The translations under genes were made by a program, and so were the position numbers. Positions 1-8,860 of a DNA stretch of 64,000 nucleotides are shown piece by piece; the stretch's first letter is position 1, and every line of letters starts with the position of its first letter. The stretch is from Thiospirochaeta perfilievii (GTDB taxonomy: Bacteria; Spirochaetota; Spirochaetia; DSM-2461), in NCBI RefSeq assembly GCF_008329945.1, contig NZ_CP035807.1, positions 1,054,001 through 1,118,000 of the forward strand. Reading direction: 5' to 3'. Under the pieces are notes generated by a model that ran no database searches, was not told the origin of the DNA, and saw only the letters and a list, made by a program, of their open reading frames with translations.

Positions 1-269
1 TCCATGGATGTAACTCCATATCGAAGGGAGTTACTATGGGCTACATGTTCTAAGAACTCAGCCTTATTTTCGTTCATATCAACCCGGGTATTTTTAGGTA
101 ACATAAAATGATTCATGCCACTAACTCCATTTATTCCATCATATAAACAGACGGAAATACAGGACCCTAATACTGTTGTAATCGCTTCACTTCGGTTAGT
201 AACATGGTACTCTCCAGGATAGATAGTTACCATTTTATGATGTGCCTTTAACAGTGTTTTACTTTTCAT
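1..269 (-). CDS. cheD: CheD chemoreceptor glutamine deamidase, N-terminal part (runs off the window start)
   Basis: Translating the minus strand from the ATG at 269 gives an open frame of 89 residues that leaves the window at position 1. It contains [14 protein letters not shown] and GMNHFMLP, which carry the conserved Thr, catalytic Cys and His of CheD. The family deamidates glutamines in methyl-accepting chemotaxis proteins and interacts with CheC in some bacteria. The start is supported by a purine-rich AAAGAG about 8 bases upstream and by the normal distance from the N-terminus to the Cys. Two chemoreceptors lie at 36-41 kb. The C-terminal half is not in the window. Confidence 0.88.
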   Translation of the reverse strand, partial: MKSKTLLKAHHKMVTIYPGEYHVTNRSEAITTVLGSCISVCLYDGINGVSGMNHFMLPKNTRVDMNENKAEFLEHVAHSNSLRYGVTSM

Positions 270-360
270 TTTAACTCTTTATCATCCATAATAAAAACCT
301 CATATAGTTGTTTAATAACAAGTATAGTTTAGGTGCTCTATCATTTCCAATAAAAATTTA

Positions 361-434
361 TGGAGCTAAAGGGACTCGAACCCTTGACCCCATCGCTGCC
401 AGCGATATGCTCTAGCCAACTGAGCTATAACCCC
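361..434 (-). tRNA. tRNA-Ala (anticodon GGC)
   Basis: The minus strand folds into a standard 74-nt cloverleaf. The acceptor stem GGGGTTA pairs with TAGCTCC with one G-U, the anticodon stem TATCG/CGATG encloses loop CTGGCAG, and the T arm has GGTTCGAGTCC. The discriminator is A and the CCA end is not encoded. It lies between cheD and a divergent lipoprotein gene. Confidence 0.96.
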
Positions 435-499
435 ATAATATGTAATAATTTATACAAAATAGTATTTATTTGTCAATATAATAACGTTATAATGATTAT

Positions 500-1165
500 A
501 TGAAAAAACGTATAATATTTTTAAATGTAATAATAATCCTACTATTTAATAGTTGTGTAACTTCATCTAACCATAACAGAGGTAGCCTAAGTGATGCTCT
601 AAATAAGGCTAAGGATGACTCTAATGATAGATATGTAGAGGATGAACCTGATAATGATTGGTATTATGAGGAACCTAATAACTCAAATGATGGTTGGTTT
701 TTTAATGATCGAAATAACCAAGATGTGGGAGTAAGGATAGATTCACAAAACCCTGTTGATCCAGAACCATTTTTTATTATATTTAGAGAGGGTTCTTCTG
801 TTTTAAATGGTCCATATTTTGATCAATCAATTGGTGGGGAACTCCTATTTGGAGGATCAGAAGAGGAGTATAATCTCTTTTTTTATGTTGGTTTAGATAT
901 GTTAGATCCAGATATGACTAATGACATATTAGAAGGAGTGAATAAGGATAGCCTATTTATGTTTACTGGGGGAATTGAATTAAGATACTACCCAATGAAT
1001 AACTTAAAATTCTTATCCCCTTATATATTAGGTCGATTAGGTGGAGCTCTATTATCATTTGAGTTTAAAAACAGTCTATTTGATGGAACAGAGTCTATTC
1101 ATTCAGACTCATTAGGAGGATTTACCCTGGATGCTGGATTAGGAGTTGATATAATTCACCTATAG
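500..1165 (+). CDS. Probable outer-membrane beta-barrel lipoprotein, ended early by an in-frame amber codon
   Basis: The 221-residue product starts with a lipoprotein signal (MKKRIIFLNVIIILLFNSC, Cys19 as lipobox cysteine). An acidic Asn/Asp-rich linker to about residue 85 follows, then alternating hydrophobic beta-strand-like segments typical of a small barrel. I do not recognise a family. The frame stops at TAG (1163-1165), but the same frame stays open for another 44 codons to TAA at 1298-1300 and ends in GYKF, a C-terminal aromatic typical of outer-membrane barrels. The listed product therefore lacks its last strands. Either the gene is inactivated, the stop is suppressed, or there is a base error. 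Spacing to the upstream tRNA is 65 bp. Confidence 0.7.
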   Translation: MKKRIIFLNVIIILLFNSCVTSSNHNRGSLSDALNKAKDDSNDRYVEDEPDNDWYYEEPNNSNDGWFFNDRNNQDVGVRIDSQNPVDPEPFFIIFREGSSVLNGPYFDQSIGGELLFGGSEEEYNLFFYVGLDMLDPDMTNDILEGVNKDSLFMFTGGIELRYYPMNNLKFLSPYILGRLGGALLSFEFKNSLFDGTESIHSDSLGGFTLDAGLGVDIIHL

Positions 1166-1300
1166 AGGTTTAGGCTAGGTGCTCTTTTAAAAGCCCAAAG
1201 CTACCTATACAGCCAAGAGACACTACAGGGTTTTCAAAATGATGTTTTTATAGCTACGGGTTTAATCAAACTAACTTTTGAGGCTGGGTATAAATTCTAA
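1166..1300 (+). other. In-frame coding remnant downstream of the amber codon at 1163
   Basis: The 44 sense codons after the amber remain in the frame of the lipoprotein gene and encode barrel-like strands (for example FIATGLIKLTFEAGYKF) ending in Phe at TAA 1298-1300. The last 35 bases overlap the 3' end of folK tail to tail. No start codon or ribosome site precedes the segment, so it is read here as the missing C-terminus and not as a separate gene. Confidence 0.6.
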
Positions 1301-1739
1301 CATCTTGGGAAGATACTTTATCTATATACTTATTAAAAGTTGAGTCTAACTCCCCTAGAGGAACTAGAACAAAGGCTCTCTCATACATTCTTGGATGGGG
1401 TATTGTTAGATCAGGAGTATTAATAATTTTATCTCCGTATAGTAAAATATCTACATCAATGATTCTAGGTCCCCATCTAAAAAGCCTAACCCGTTTTAAC
1501 TTTTTCTCCACATCCTGACAAACTAATAATAACTCACTTGCTTCTAAGTTTGTCTCTAAACCTAAAACACAGTTAATAAAATCATCCTGCTTCAAGTACC
1601 CCTGGGGAGCTGTAATATAGAGGGAGGATTGTTCTACACAGTTTATCCCTGGGTTTGCCTTTATTAATGAGATTGCTTTATTAATATTTTTTACCCTATC
1701 CCCAATATTACTACCAAGACTTAGATAAACTTTAACCAT
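1266..1739 (-). CDS. folK: 2-amino-4-hydroxy-6-hydroxymethyldihydropteridine diphosphokinase
   Basis: This enzyme transfers pyrophosphate from ATP to 6-hydroxymethyl-7,8-dihydropterin, the step before dihydropteroate synthase. The 157-residue product has YLSLGSNIGDR at the N-terminus, the FolK signature RWGPRIIDVDILLYGD with its metal-binding Asp pair, and IPHPRMYERAFVLVPLG near the end. ATG 1739 is chosen over the in-frame ATG at 1754 because TAGGAG lies 5 bases upstream of it. It overlaps the end of folB by 8 bases and is the last gene of the folE-folP-folB-folK operon. Confidence 0.95.
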   Translation of the reverse strand: MVKVYLSLGSNIGDRVKNINKAISLIKANPGINCVEQSSLYITAPQGYLKQDDFINCVLGLETNLEASELLLVCQDVEKKLKRVRLFRWGPRIIDVDILLYGDKIINTPDLTIPHPRMYERAFVLVPLGELDSTFNKYIDKVSSQDVRIYTQPQKLV

Positions 1740-2097
1740 TTTGTCTCCTAACAATCTCTACACCAAAATAGTCGTAGGAGCCAGGTACTGGAGCTTCTGG
1801 CTTCTTAACCCTAACTAGGACTGAATCTATAGAATTATAAGTAGATAAAACTCTTTTGGCGATCCCATGGGCTAGGGCTTCTATTAATTGGTAAGGCTCA
1901 CCTTGGGTTACTTCCTTTACTATTTCAAAAACTTCAGCATAACTGATGCTTTTAGCAATATCGTCTGTTCTACCTGCAGCCTCTAAATCTAAAAATATCT
2001 CCATATCAATAAAGAATTTCTGTCCTAATTTTGTCTCCTCAGGAAGTACTCCGTGGTATCCATAGAAACACATATTGTTTAAAAGTATTTTATCCAT
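1732..2097 (-). CDS. folB: Dihydroneopterin aldolase
   Basis: The aldolase cleaves 7,8-dihydroneopterin to 6-hydroxymethyl-dihydropterin and glycolaldehyde. The 121-residue product shows the family start MCFYGYHGVLPEE with its conserved Glu, the central SYAEVFEIV segment, and the KPEAPVPGSYDYFGVEI tail. ATG 2097 has TAGGAT just upstream. The in-frame ATG at 2112 lies inside the folP coding sequence and is less likely. It begins two bases after the folP stop and overlaps folK, so translation is probably coupled along the operon. Confidence 0.94.
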   Translation of the reverse strand: MDKILLNNMCFYGYHGVLPEETKLGQKFFIDMEIFLDLEAAGRTDDIAKSISYAEVFEIVKEVTQGEPYQLIEALAHGIAKRVLSTYNSIDSVLVRVKKPEAPVPGSYDYFGVEIVRRQNG

Positions 2098-2098
2098 A

Positions 2099-2947
2099 TT
2101 ATATCCTAACAATTTTATCAGTTACTAATGCAACTCTCTTATTCTCTTTTACATCATGGACTCTTAAAATGTCAGCCCCAAGGGATATCCCAATTGTAGA
2201 AGTAGCAAGGGTTCCCTCTACCCTCTCTTTTGGAGGGATATCTAATATTGATCCTATAATTGACTTTCTAGATGTTCCTAAAAGTAGAGGGTATCCTATT
2301 GTATTTAACTCCCCTAACCTAGCTAAGACCTCTCTATTCTGTTCTTGGGTCTTACCAAAACCAATACCTGGATCTAAAATTATTGACTCTTTTTTAATAC
2401 CAGCTTTAAGGGCTATTCGAATTGACCTTCTTAAGGATTTTCTTATCTCTCTAATAATATCATCAGAGTAATTACAATCCTCCTGGTTGTGCATTAACAC
2501 AACAGGAACATTATAGGACGCGATAACTTCTGCTAACTTATTATCCTTTAATAGACCCCATACATCATTAATAAGATCAGCCCCTGCTTCTAAACCAGCT
2601 TTGGCGACCTCAGCCTTTGATGTATCCAGGGATATAGTTATATCAAAATAATCTTTTATAGCCTTAATAACTGGAACAACCCTAGATATCTCTTCTTCAA
2701 TGGAGATAGGGGTAAATCCTGGTCTTGTAGACTCGCCACCAACATCAATAATATCAGCACCATCACCTATCATTTTTGAAACCTGGGCTAAAGCTTCCTC
2801 TAAACCTATAAACTCCCCTCCATCAGAGAAGGAGTCAGGGGTAACATTTAATATCCCCATAATATATGTTCTAGAGCCAAAATCTATAGTTAGATCTTTA
2901 AACTCAATTTTATTACTTCTTAATTTTGTATATCGTATATTTCTCAT
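2099..2947 (-). CDS. folP: Dihydropteroate synthase
   Basis: The enzyme condenses hydroxymethyl-dihydropterin pyrophosphate with p-aminobenzoate and is the sulfonamide target. The 282-residue TIM-barrel product carries both family signatures, MGILNVTPDSFSDGG and DIIDVGGESTRPG. It also has SLDTSKAEVAKAG, the DPGIGFGKT loop, GTSRKS and the terminal LRVHDV. It has an N-terminal extension of about 25 residues before the barrel. It starts two bases downstream of the folE stop, consistent with one transcript. Confidence 0.96.
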   Translation of the reverse strand: MRNIRYTKLRSNKIEFKDLTIDFGSRTYIMGILNVTPDSFSDGGEFIGLEEALAQVSKMIGDGADIIDVGGESTRPGFTPISIEEEISRVVPVIKAIKDYFDITISLDTSKAEVAKAGLEAGADLINDVWGLLKDNKLAEVIASYNVPVVLMHNQEDCNYSDDIIREIRKSLRRSIRIALKAGIKKESIILDPGIGFGKTQEQNREVLARLGELNTIGYPLLLGTSRKSIIGSILDIPPKERVEGTLATSTIGISLGADILRVHDVKENKRVALVTDKIVRI

Positions 2948-2949
2948 TA

Positions 2950-3510
2950 TTAAAACTTTATAAGCTGTAGTGCTTCAGCCCTTACCTTTGCATCACTTTG
3001 AAATGCTCCACGAACTCCACTAGTAATTGTTCTTGACCCTGGCTTTTTAATACCCCTCATTGTCATACACATATGTTCAGCCTCTACAACAACAATAACT
3101 CCTAATGGATTTAACTGCTTCTCTAAAGCCTCTACAATCTCTGTAGTTAATCTCTCTTGTAGTTGAGGTTTTTTTGCAACAGTATCCACAACCCTAGCAA
3201 GCTTACTTAAACCTGTAATCTTACCATTTCTAGGTATATAACCAATATGAGCTTTACCAAAAAAAGGAACAAGATGATGCTCACAACATGAATAAAAAGG
3301 TATATCTTTTACAAGAACTAACTCTTCGTGACCAGCCTGCTCGAAAAAAACTTGTAGATCATCGGAAGGATCCTTATTTATTGCACTGAAAATTTCTTCA
3401 TACATATTAGCAACTCTTCTAGGAGTATCTAATAGACCTTCTCTTTTGGGATCTTCACCAATAGCTTCTAAAATATCACGAACTGCACGTTCAATCTTTT
3501 CTTTATCCAT
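2950..3510 (-). CDS. folE: GTP cyclohydrolase I
   Basis: It converts GTP to 7,8-dihydroneopterin triphosphate, the first step of folate synthesis. The 186-residue product has the zinc-binding [17 protein letters not shown] region (Cys and His ligands), SKLARVVD and [14 protein letters not shown] with the second zinc Cys. Length is normal for the bacterial enzyme. It is the first gene of the fol operon. Its start lies 21 bp from the divergent 5-formyltetrahydrofolate cyclo-ligase gene, so the two promoters must overlap or sit inside each other's coding sequence. Confidence 0.97.
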   Translation of the reverse strand: MDKEKIERAVRDILEAIGEDPKREGLLDTPRRVANMYEEIFSAINKDPSDDLQVFFEQAGHEELVLVKDIPFYSCCEHHLVPFFGKAHIGYIPRNGKITGLSKLARVVDTVAKKPQLQERLTTEIVEALEKQLNPLGVIVVVEAEHMCMTMRGIKKPGSRTITSGVRGAFQSDAKVRAEALQLIKF

Positions 3511-3531
3511 ATTTATATATTAAAATAGATT

Positions 3532-4092
3532 ATGGATTTTAAAAATACCCTTAGAAAAGAAATATTAGAGAATCTTAACTCATTAGAACATATAGACGCT
3601 TTATCCAATAGAATAACAGAGAATCTTACATCTATGCCAATCTGGAAGAGCTGTAATAAGATATGCATATTTATAAGTTTTAAAAATGAAGTAAATACAG
3701 ATAAAATAATAGAAACCGCAAAAAAAGAAGGTAAACATGTCTATGCCCCATTAATTAATGGAAAACATATGACATTTCATAGAGTAGACAATATAAATAG
3801 GGAAGATTTAATATTAAATAAGTTTGGAATACTAGAACCTCCTAAAAATATTGATGAATTTATTCCAAATGATGATACCCTATTTGTTATTCCAGGAGTA
3901 TCTTTTACAAAGAGTGGAAACAGATTAGGCAGAGGTGGTGGTTATTATGACAGATACCTATCTAAAAACATTGTAAAAAACAGTATAGCTCTAGCATTTA
4001 ATATACAAATAAGAGATAAAATACCTACAGAGAGTTGGGATCAAAAGATGAAATATGTTGTAACAGAGACAAAAATATACGGAGGACTATAA
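3532..4092 (+). CDS. 5-formyltetrahydrofolate cyclo-ligase
   Basis: The 186-residue product belongs to the YgfA/MTHFS family, which uses ATP to turn 5-formyl-THF into 5,10-methenyl-THF and so recycles a dead-end folate. Visible motifs are a basic N-terminus (LRKEILENLNSL), FVIPGVSFTKSGNRLGRGGG with the ATP-binding glycine run, and YYDRYL. It is divergent from folE, fitting the folate theme. Its TAA shares one base with the ATG of the next gene (TAATG), indicating translational coupling. Confidence 0.94.
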   Translation: MDFKNTLRKEILENLNSLEHIDALSNRITENLTSMPIWKSCNKICIFISFKNEVNTDKIIETAKKEGKHVYAPLINGKHMTFHRVDNINREDLILNKFGILEPPKNIDEFIPNDDTLFVIPGVSFTKSGNRLGRGGGYYDRYLSKNIVKNSIALAFNIQIRDKIPTESWDQKMKYVVTETKIYGGL

Positions 4093-4670
4093 TGGCAATT
4101 AAATCAGCACTAGAACTGGCAATGGAAAGAGCAAGTAACATAAAAATAGATAAAAATGAGCTAAAAAGAAAAGAGTTGGAAGTAAGAGGAAAAGAAGCTG
4201 CCTCCAAGTTTTTAAACACACCTAAATATGACTTCTTAAAATGGTTTACAGAACTTGAAAATGATAATAAAAATGAAATTTTACAAGGAGTTGTATGGGT
4301 ATTTGTTAAAAATATAACTCTGCCGAACTCAACTGCAGATATTGATAAATTACTTAAAATTAAAGAGGGCTTTCTTTTAATATCAAATAAAAAAGAGGAA
4401 ATTGAGAATATTTTTACCCAGCTTATAACAGCGTTCCAGCAATATATTGATAATAGTAAAACACTTCTAGAACAGGCAAAAACCGAGTTTGCCCCAAGGT
4501 TGCAACAAAAGGCAATGCAGATAGCCCAACAAACAGGACAGATGATACCTATAGAGCCTGAGACAGACAGGGATTTTATAGAGTTTCATAGGGACCAACA
4601 GATTCAGGTAGATGACCACTATAAAGAGTATATAAAACAGGCAACAGAGGTATTAAAAGAGACAATTTAA
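4092..4670 (+). CDS. Conserved hypothetical protein, helical
   Basis: The 192-residue product is not recognised. The start is ATG 4092, which overlaps the stop of the cyclo-ligase gene and has GGAGG 7 bases upstream. A longer frame from 4035 lies within the previous gene. The protein lacks a signal peptide and membrane segments and is rich in Glu, Lys and Gln. Two regions, about residues 1-50 and 105-192, look helical or coiled-coil. Its stop overlaps the ATG of the rarA-like gene by one base, so it is the middle gene of a tightly coupled trio and may work with that ATPase. Confidence 0.8.
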   Translation: MAIKSALELAMERASNIKIDKNELKRKELEVRGKEAASKFLNTPKYDFLKWFTELENDNKNEILQGVVWVFVKNITLPNSTADIDKLLKIKEGFLLISNKKEEIENIFTQLITAFQQYIDNSKTLLEQAKTEFAPRLQQKAMQIAQQTGQMIPIEPETDRDFIEFHRDQQIQVDDHYKEYIKQATEVLKETI

Positions 4671-6826
4671 TGGACCTTTTTGATTCGGTAAATGACCTAC
4701 ATACAGAACCTCTAGCTGCCAGGATGAGACCTAGGGACTTAAATGAGTATTTTGGACAGCACCACATAGTAGGAAAGGGAAGACTACTTAGACGTGCAAT
4801 AAAAGGTGATCAACTATCATCCCTAATTTTTTACGGTCCTCCTGGTACGGGTAAAACAACTCTAGCAAGGGTTATAGCAGGAACAACAAAGAGCTTATTT
4901 ATAAGTATTAATGCTGTTTTAAGTGGAGTAAAGCAGATAAGAGAAGCAATAGATGAAGCCTCAGAAAACAGAAAACTATACGGAAAAAGAACAATTCTAT
5001 TTGTAGATGAGGTACATAGATGGAATAAGTCCCAACAGGACGCCCTACTCCCATGGGTTGAGAATGGAACATTTGTATTAGTTGGAGCTACCACAGAGAA
5101 CCCATATTTTGAAGTGAACTCTGCCCTTGTTAGTAGAAGTAGAGTTTTTCAGCTAAGACCATTAGAAGATTCTGACCTCTTTGAAGTAGCAAAGGCTGCA
5201 ATTGAGGATAGAGAGCGGGGTTATGGTAAGTGGTCTATAAAATTTGAAACAGGAGCCCTAGAACTACTTGTAGAGAAATCAGCTGGTGATGCTAGAAGTC
5301 TTTTAAATGCTCTAGAGTTAGCAATAGAGACAACTCCTGATAATTTTCCTCCTCCTATAGATGATGAGATATACATATCAACAGATACTGCCCAAGAGAG
5401 TATACAGCAAAAAGCAGTTTTATATGATAAAGAGGGGGACTACCACTACGATACAATTAGTGCCTTTATAAAATCCCTAAGGGGAAGTGACCCAGATGCG
5501 GCACTGTACTGGCTTGCTAGAATGTTAAGGGCTGGAGAATCTCCTAACTATATATTAAGACGTCTATTAATCTCTGCTAGCGAGGATATTGGATTAGCAG
5601 ATCCAAATGCAATCCAAGTTGTTACTAGCTGTGCTACAGCATTTGATAGAATTGGGATGCCAGAAGGTGCATTTTTTTTAACCCAAGCAACCCTATATTT
5701 GGCAACAACTAAAAAGTCCAATACAACTATGGCTTATTTTGATGCATTAAAAGCAGTAGAAGAAGAGAAAACCGAGGTTCCGAATCATCTAAAGGATGGA
5801 AGTCGAGATAAACACAGTTTTGGCCATGGTGAAGGGTATAAATACCCCCACGCCTTTAAAGACCACTGGGTATCCCAAGCCTACCTTCCCGATGCCCTAA
5901 GGGGTAGAATATTTTATAAACCCTCAGACCAGGGTTGGGAAGAAAGTGTTCAAAAAAGTGTTCTAGATAAAAGAGAACAGCAGATAAGTGTAATGATGGA
6001 GCAAGCACCCCAGGAGGTTCTAACATTCTCCCCTAATAATAAAGAGAGGGATAAATGGATAAAAAGAACCCAGGGAGACCTTAATGAAAATCTTACTAAG
6101 ATAAAAAACAGGTTATTTGACAACCTTAAAATATCCAGGCATTTTAACTTTCTTATCCTAGGTGACGACGGAGGGAGTTTAACATTTGAAGCTTTTAAAA
6201 GAACACCAGAGGGGTATGTTTTATCCGGAGTCGAGGGTAGAGAGAGTTATGAAGTTTTAAACTACTATACAACGACACTAGACAGTATTGATCGCCCTGA
6301 AATATTTTTAGGAACTATACCAGATACTGAAGTAAGTTTTGAAGTTTTAATCTTAAAAAATAGACTTACCTATTTTGATAAAAATAAAGATTTAATTAGT
6401 AAACTTCTAAAATATATTAAGAAGGATGGTAATTTAGTTTTAACCCAGGTTATACCAAGGGAGTCTACTCGGCTTTCAAATATTGTAAACAACAGGGAAT
6501 TAAAAGAAATTTTATTAAATATAGAGGGGGTCATTTTTAATAAAGAGAGTAATCCTTTAACAAATTGGGACAGTAAAACTGTTATAAATCATGTAAAAGA
6601 TTTAGGTTTTACAGATATAGAGAGTGAGATTATTGATACTACAGAACTAAGAGTAATTAAGAAGGAGAACATAGACACTTGGTTTAACGGAGAGTTTGGT
6701 GACGTTTTAAATGAGTTAAATATAAGTGAAACCAAAGAGAGTGTTGTTGATAAACTTAAAAGTTTAATAAGTGAAAAAGAGATTCCCTGGACTTCTAGAC
6801 ATATTATATTAAGGGCAAAAAGATAA
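4670..6826 (+). CDS. rarA: RarA/MgsA-type replication-associated AAA+ ATPase with a C-terminal methyltransferase-like extension
   Basis: Residues 1 to about 440 form a clamp-loader-like AAA+ ATPase: Walker [10 protein letters not shown] (56-64), Walker B ILFVDEVHR (about 109-117), sensor VGATTENP, then ISASEDIGLADPNA and GEGYKYPH, all typical of RarA. The family acts at stalled replication forks with single-strand binding protein and recombination proteins. Ordinary RarA ends near residue 440-450. Here about 270 residues follow. From residue 485 (FNFLILGDDGGSLTFEAFKR) the pattern resembles a class I methyltransferase-like Rossmann fold with strand-ending LKYIKKDGNLVLTQVIPRES, but I see no convincing SAM-binding glycine loop. 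The extension may be degenerate. Confidence 0.9.
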   Translation: MDLFDSVNDLHTEPLAARMRPRDLNEYFGQHHIVGKGRLLRRAIKGDQLSSLIFYGPPGTGKTTLARVIAGTTKSLFISINAVLSGVKQIREAIDEASENRKLYGKRTILFVDEVHRWNKSQQDALLPWVENGTFVLVGATTENPYFEVNSALVSRSRVFQLRPLEDSDLFEVAKAAIEDRERGYGKWSIKFETGALELLVEKSAGDARSLLNALELAIETTPDNFPPPIDDEIYISTDTAQESIQQKAVLYDKEGDYHYDTISAFIKSLRGSDPDAALYWLARMLRAGESPNYILRRLLISASEDIGLADPNAIQVVTSCATAFDRIGMPEGAFFLTQATLYLATTKKSNTTMAYFDALKAVEEEKTEVPNHLKDGSRDKHSFGHGEGYKYPHAFKDHWVSQAYLPDALRGRIFYKPSDQGWEESVQKSVLDKREQQISVMMEQAPQEVLTFSPNNKERDKWIKRTQGDLNENLTKIKNRLFDNLKISRHFNFLILGDDGGSLTFEAFKRTPEGYVLSGVEGRESYEVLNYYTTTLDSIDRPEIFLGTIPDTEVSFEVLILKNRLTYFDKNKDLISKLLKYIKKDGNLVLTQVIPRESTRLSNIVNNRELKEILLNIEGVIFNKESNPLTNWDSKTVINHVKDLGFTDIESEIIDTTELRVIKKENIDTWFNGEFGDVLNELNISETKESVVDKLKSLISEKEIPWTSRHIILRAKR

Positions 6827-6850
6827 ATGAACTTTTTTTTATTACTACGC

Positions 6851-6879
6851 TTGACAAAAAAATCTGTTTACGAAATAAT
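6851..6879 (+). promoter_or_regulatory. Probable sigma-70 promoter of the tRNA cluster
   Basis: A perfect -35 box TTGACA (6851-6856) is followed after 17 bases by AATAAT (6874-6879), about 105 bp before tRNA-His. A second TTGACA at 6937-6942 lacks a good -10 at the right distance. It is the best promoter candidate for the four-tRNA transcript. Confidence 0.5.
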
Positions 6880-6984
6880 ACATCTCGCTGAGTAACTACG
6901 AATCATTTGTTTTTCGAACTACTACTTTAAGTGGTATTGACAAAATTATACAAATAATTCAAAGTGAAATTGTTGCACTAACAT

Positions 6985-7058
6985 GGTGAATGTAGTTCAG
7001 TTGGTAGAGCGCGAGTTTGTGGTTCTCGTTGTCGCGGGTTCGAGTCCCGTCATTCACC
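6985..7058 (+). tRNA. tRNA-His (anticodon GTG)
   Basis: This cloverleaf includes the extra G-1 at 6985. The acceptor stem GTGAATG pairs with CATTCAC, the anticodon loop is TTGTGGT, and the T loop is GGGTTCGAGTCCC. The discriminator C73 opposite G-1 is the histidine identity pair. No CCA is encoded. First gene of a four-tRNA cluster. Confidence 0.96.
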
Positions 7059-7065
7059 CTTACTT

Positions 7066-7139
<74 letters not shown>

Positions 7140-7204
7140 AAAAATATCTGGAAACAGGTATTACATAGCGATACTTTGTATCGAGTTGTTTAACAACATT
7201 ATTT

Positions 7205-7286
7205 GCGAGCGTGGTGAAATTGGTAGACACGCTAGACTTAGGATCTAGTGCCTCGCGGTGTGAGGGTTCGAGTCCCTCCGCTCGCA
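7205..7286 (+). tRNA. tRNA-Leu (anticodon TAG)
   Basis: A long-variable-arm (class II) tRNA of 82 nt. Acceptor GCGAGCG pairs with CGCTCGC, the anticodon stem CTAGA/TCTAG holds loop CTTAGGA, and the variable arm lies between it and GAGGGTTCGAGTCCCTC. Discriminator A, no encoded CCA. Confidence 0.96.
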
Positions 7287-7344
7287 AACGGTTTTTTAGT
7301 TATAGAGTTTCAACTTCTTTAGCTTCTAAGAAAACCTGGTCAAT

Positions 7345-7416
7345 GCGAAAGTAGCTCAGTGGTAGAGCTTCACCTTGCCAAGGTGGATGTCGCGGGTTCG
7401 ACTCCCGTCTTTCGCT
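7345..7416 (+). tRNA. tRNA-Gly (anticodon GCC)
   Basis: Acceptor GCGAAAG/CTTTCGC, anticodon stem TCACC/GGTGG with loop TTGCCAA, and T arm CGGGTTCGACTCCCG. The discriminator is T, normal for glycine tRNA, and no CCA is encoded. It is the last tRNA, directly before an intrinsic terminator. Confidence 0.96.
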
Positions 7417-7426
7417 TTAACTTTTT

Positions 7427-7460
7427 AGCGATTCGATCTAGTCGGATCGCTTTTTTTTTA
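7427..7460 (+). terminator. Intrinsic terminator of the tRNA cluster
   Basis: A 10-bp stem (AGCGATTCGA/TCGGATCGCT, one G-U) with loop TCTAG is followed by nine T. It separates the tRNA transcript from tig. Confidence 0.93.
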
Positions 7461-7490
7461 TTACTTTATTTTTATTAAAGGATGGAACAC

Positions 7491-8843
7491 GTGATTTCTA
7501 AAAAAAACATTGAGAAGCTGGAAAACTCAGCTGTAAAGCTTTCAGTAAGCGTTGACAAAGCTGAATCTAAGAAAGAGTACAATTCACTTATAAACAAGTA
7601 CTCAAAGTCTGTTCAGATCAAAGGTTTCCGAAAGGGAAAGGTTCCTACAACTATTTTAGAGAAACGTTTTGGTGAAAGCCTTAAGCAGGAAGCAGCAAGT
7701 AATTTACTAGAAAAAGCATTTAAACTAGCAGTAGAAGATATTGAAGAGAAACCTCTTGGAATTGCAACTCCAGAATTAGTTGGAGATTTAGATTTTAACC
7801 CTGAGGAAGAGTTTTCATTTACTGTTAAGTATGATGTTTTCCCTGAGGTTAAACTTGGAGAGTACAAAGGTCTTGAAATTGAAGAGCCTAAAGTTAGTAT
7901 CTTAAAAAAACATAAAGATGCTGAACTAGAAAAGATCCAAGAGCAAAACTCTATAGTTATAGATAAAGCTAGCAAAACTATTGCATCAAAAAATATTGTT
8001 ACAATGAATTATGCTGAATTAGATGAACAAGGTGAAGTTATAGAAGATACAAAGAGAGAAGATTTTGTATTTACTGTAGGAACAGGTTACAACTACTACA
8101 AACTAGATGACGATGTTATCAAAATGAAAGTTGACCAGGAAAAGGTTATTGAAAAAACTTACCCAGCAGACTTTGAAGTTAAAGAGTTAGCAGGAACTAC
8201 TAAAAAAATCCAGGTTAAAATTACTGCAGTAAAAGAGAAACAACTACCAGCTTTAGACGATGAGCTAGCTCAAGATGTTTCTGAAGATTTTAATACACTT
8301 GATGATCTTAAAGCTTCTATTGAAACTAAATTAAAGGATCAAGTAAAAGAGAGAGTAGAGAATATTACTACAGATAATCTATTACTAAAAATAGTTGAAA
8401 ATTCAGAGCTTATTATTCCTGAATCTATGATAAATGCTGAACTTGAAAATAGATGGAGAAACTTTATGCAACAGTCAAGAATGACTGAAGAGAACATAGA
8501 GATGTTTCTACAACTACAGGGTCAAACTAAACAAGGATTAAAAGAGACATGGAAAGAGGATGCAGAAAAAACTGTTAAATCTCAAATTCTTTTAGAAAAG
8601 ATCCTTGAAAAAGAAGATGTAAAGGTATCAGATAAAGATGTTGCAGATGAGATTAAAACTCAATCTGAAATGTACAAAATGCCTGAAGATGAGTTAAAAG
8701 ATACATTTGAAAAGAATGGCATGATGGAATATCTTAAAAAAGATATCAAAACAAAAAAATTAATTAAGAGTCTTTTAAAGTCTGCTACAATCACTAAGGG
8801 TGAAAAAGTTGACTACAATGACTTTATGATGGGTAAAATTTAA
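7491..8843 (+). CDS. tig: Trigger factor, ribosome-associated chaperone
   Basis: Trigger factor binds the ribosome near protein L23 and shields nascent chains. The 450-residue product has the N-terminal ribosome-binding domain with the signature [21 protein letters not shown] central peptidyl-prolyl isomerase-type domain (about 150-240) and a long helical C-terminal domain follow. GTG 7491 is preferred because AAAGGA(TGG) lies 8 bases upstream. The in-frame ATG at 7482 overlaps that ribosome site and leaves no spacing. It heads the conserved order tig-clpP-clpX-lon. Confidence 0.95.
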   Translation: MISKKNIEKLENSAVKLSVSVDKAESKKEYNSLINKYSKSVQIKGFRKGKVPTTILEKRFGESLKQEAASNLLEKAFKLAVEDIEEKPLGIATPELVGDLDFNPEEEFSFTVKYDVFPEVKLGEYKGLEIEEPKVSILKKHKDAELEKIQEQNSIVIDKASKTIASKNIVTMNYAELDEQGEVIEDTKREDFVFTVGTGYNYYKLDDDVIKMKVDQEKVIEKTYPADFEVKELAGTTKKIQVKITAVKEKQLPALDDELAQDVSEDFNTLDDLKASIETKLKDQVKERVENITTDNLLLKIVENSELIIPESMINAELENRWRNFMQQSRMTEENIEMFLQLQGQTKQGLKETWKEDAEKTVKSQILLEKILEKEDVKVSDKDVADEIKTQSEMYKMPEDELKDTFEKNGMMEYLKKDIKTKKLIKSLLKSATITKGEKVDYNDFMMGKI

Positions 8844-8860
8844 TTATAAAGAGGTTAGTA

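Noticed and set aside
2031-2471. 146-codon plus-strand ORF opposite folP/folB
   Set aside because: Shadow of the minus-strand folate genes, which have strong family motifs. No ribosome site.
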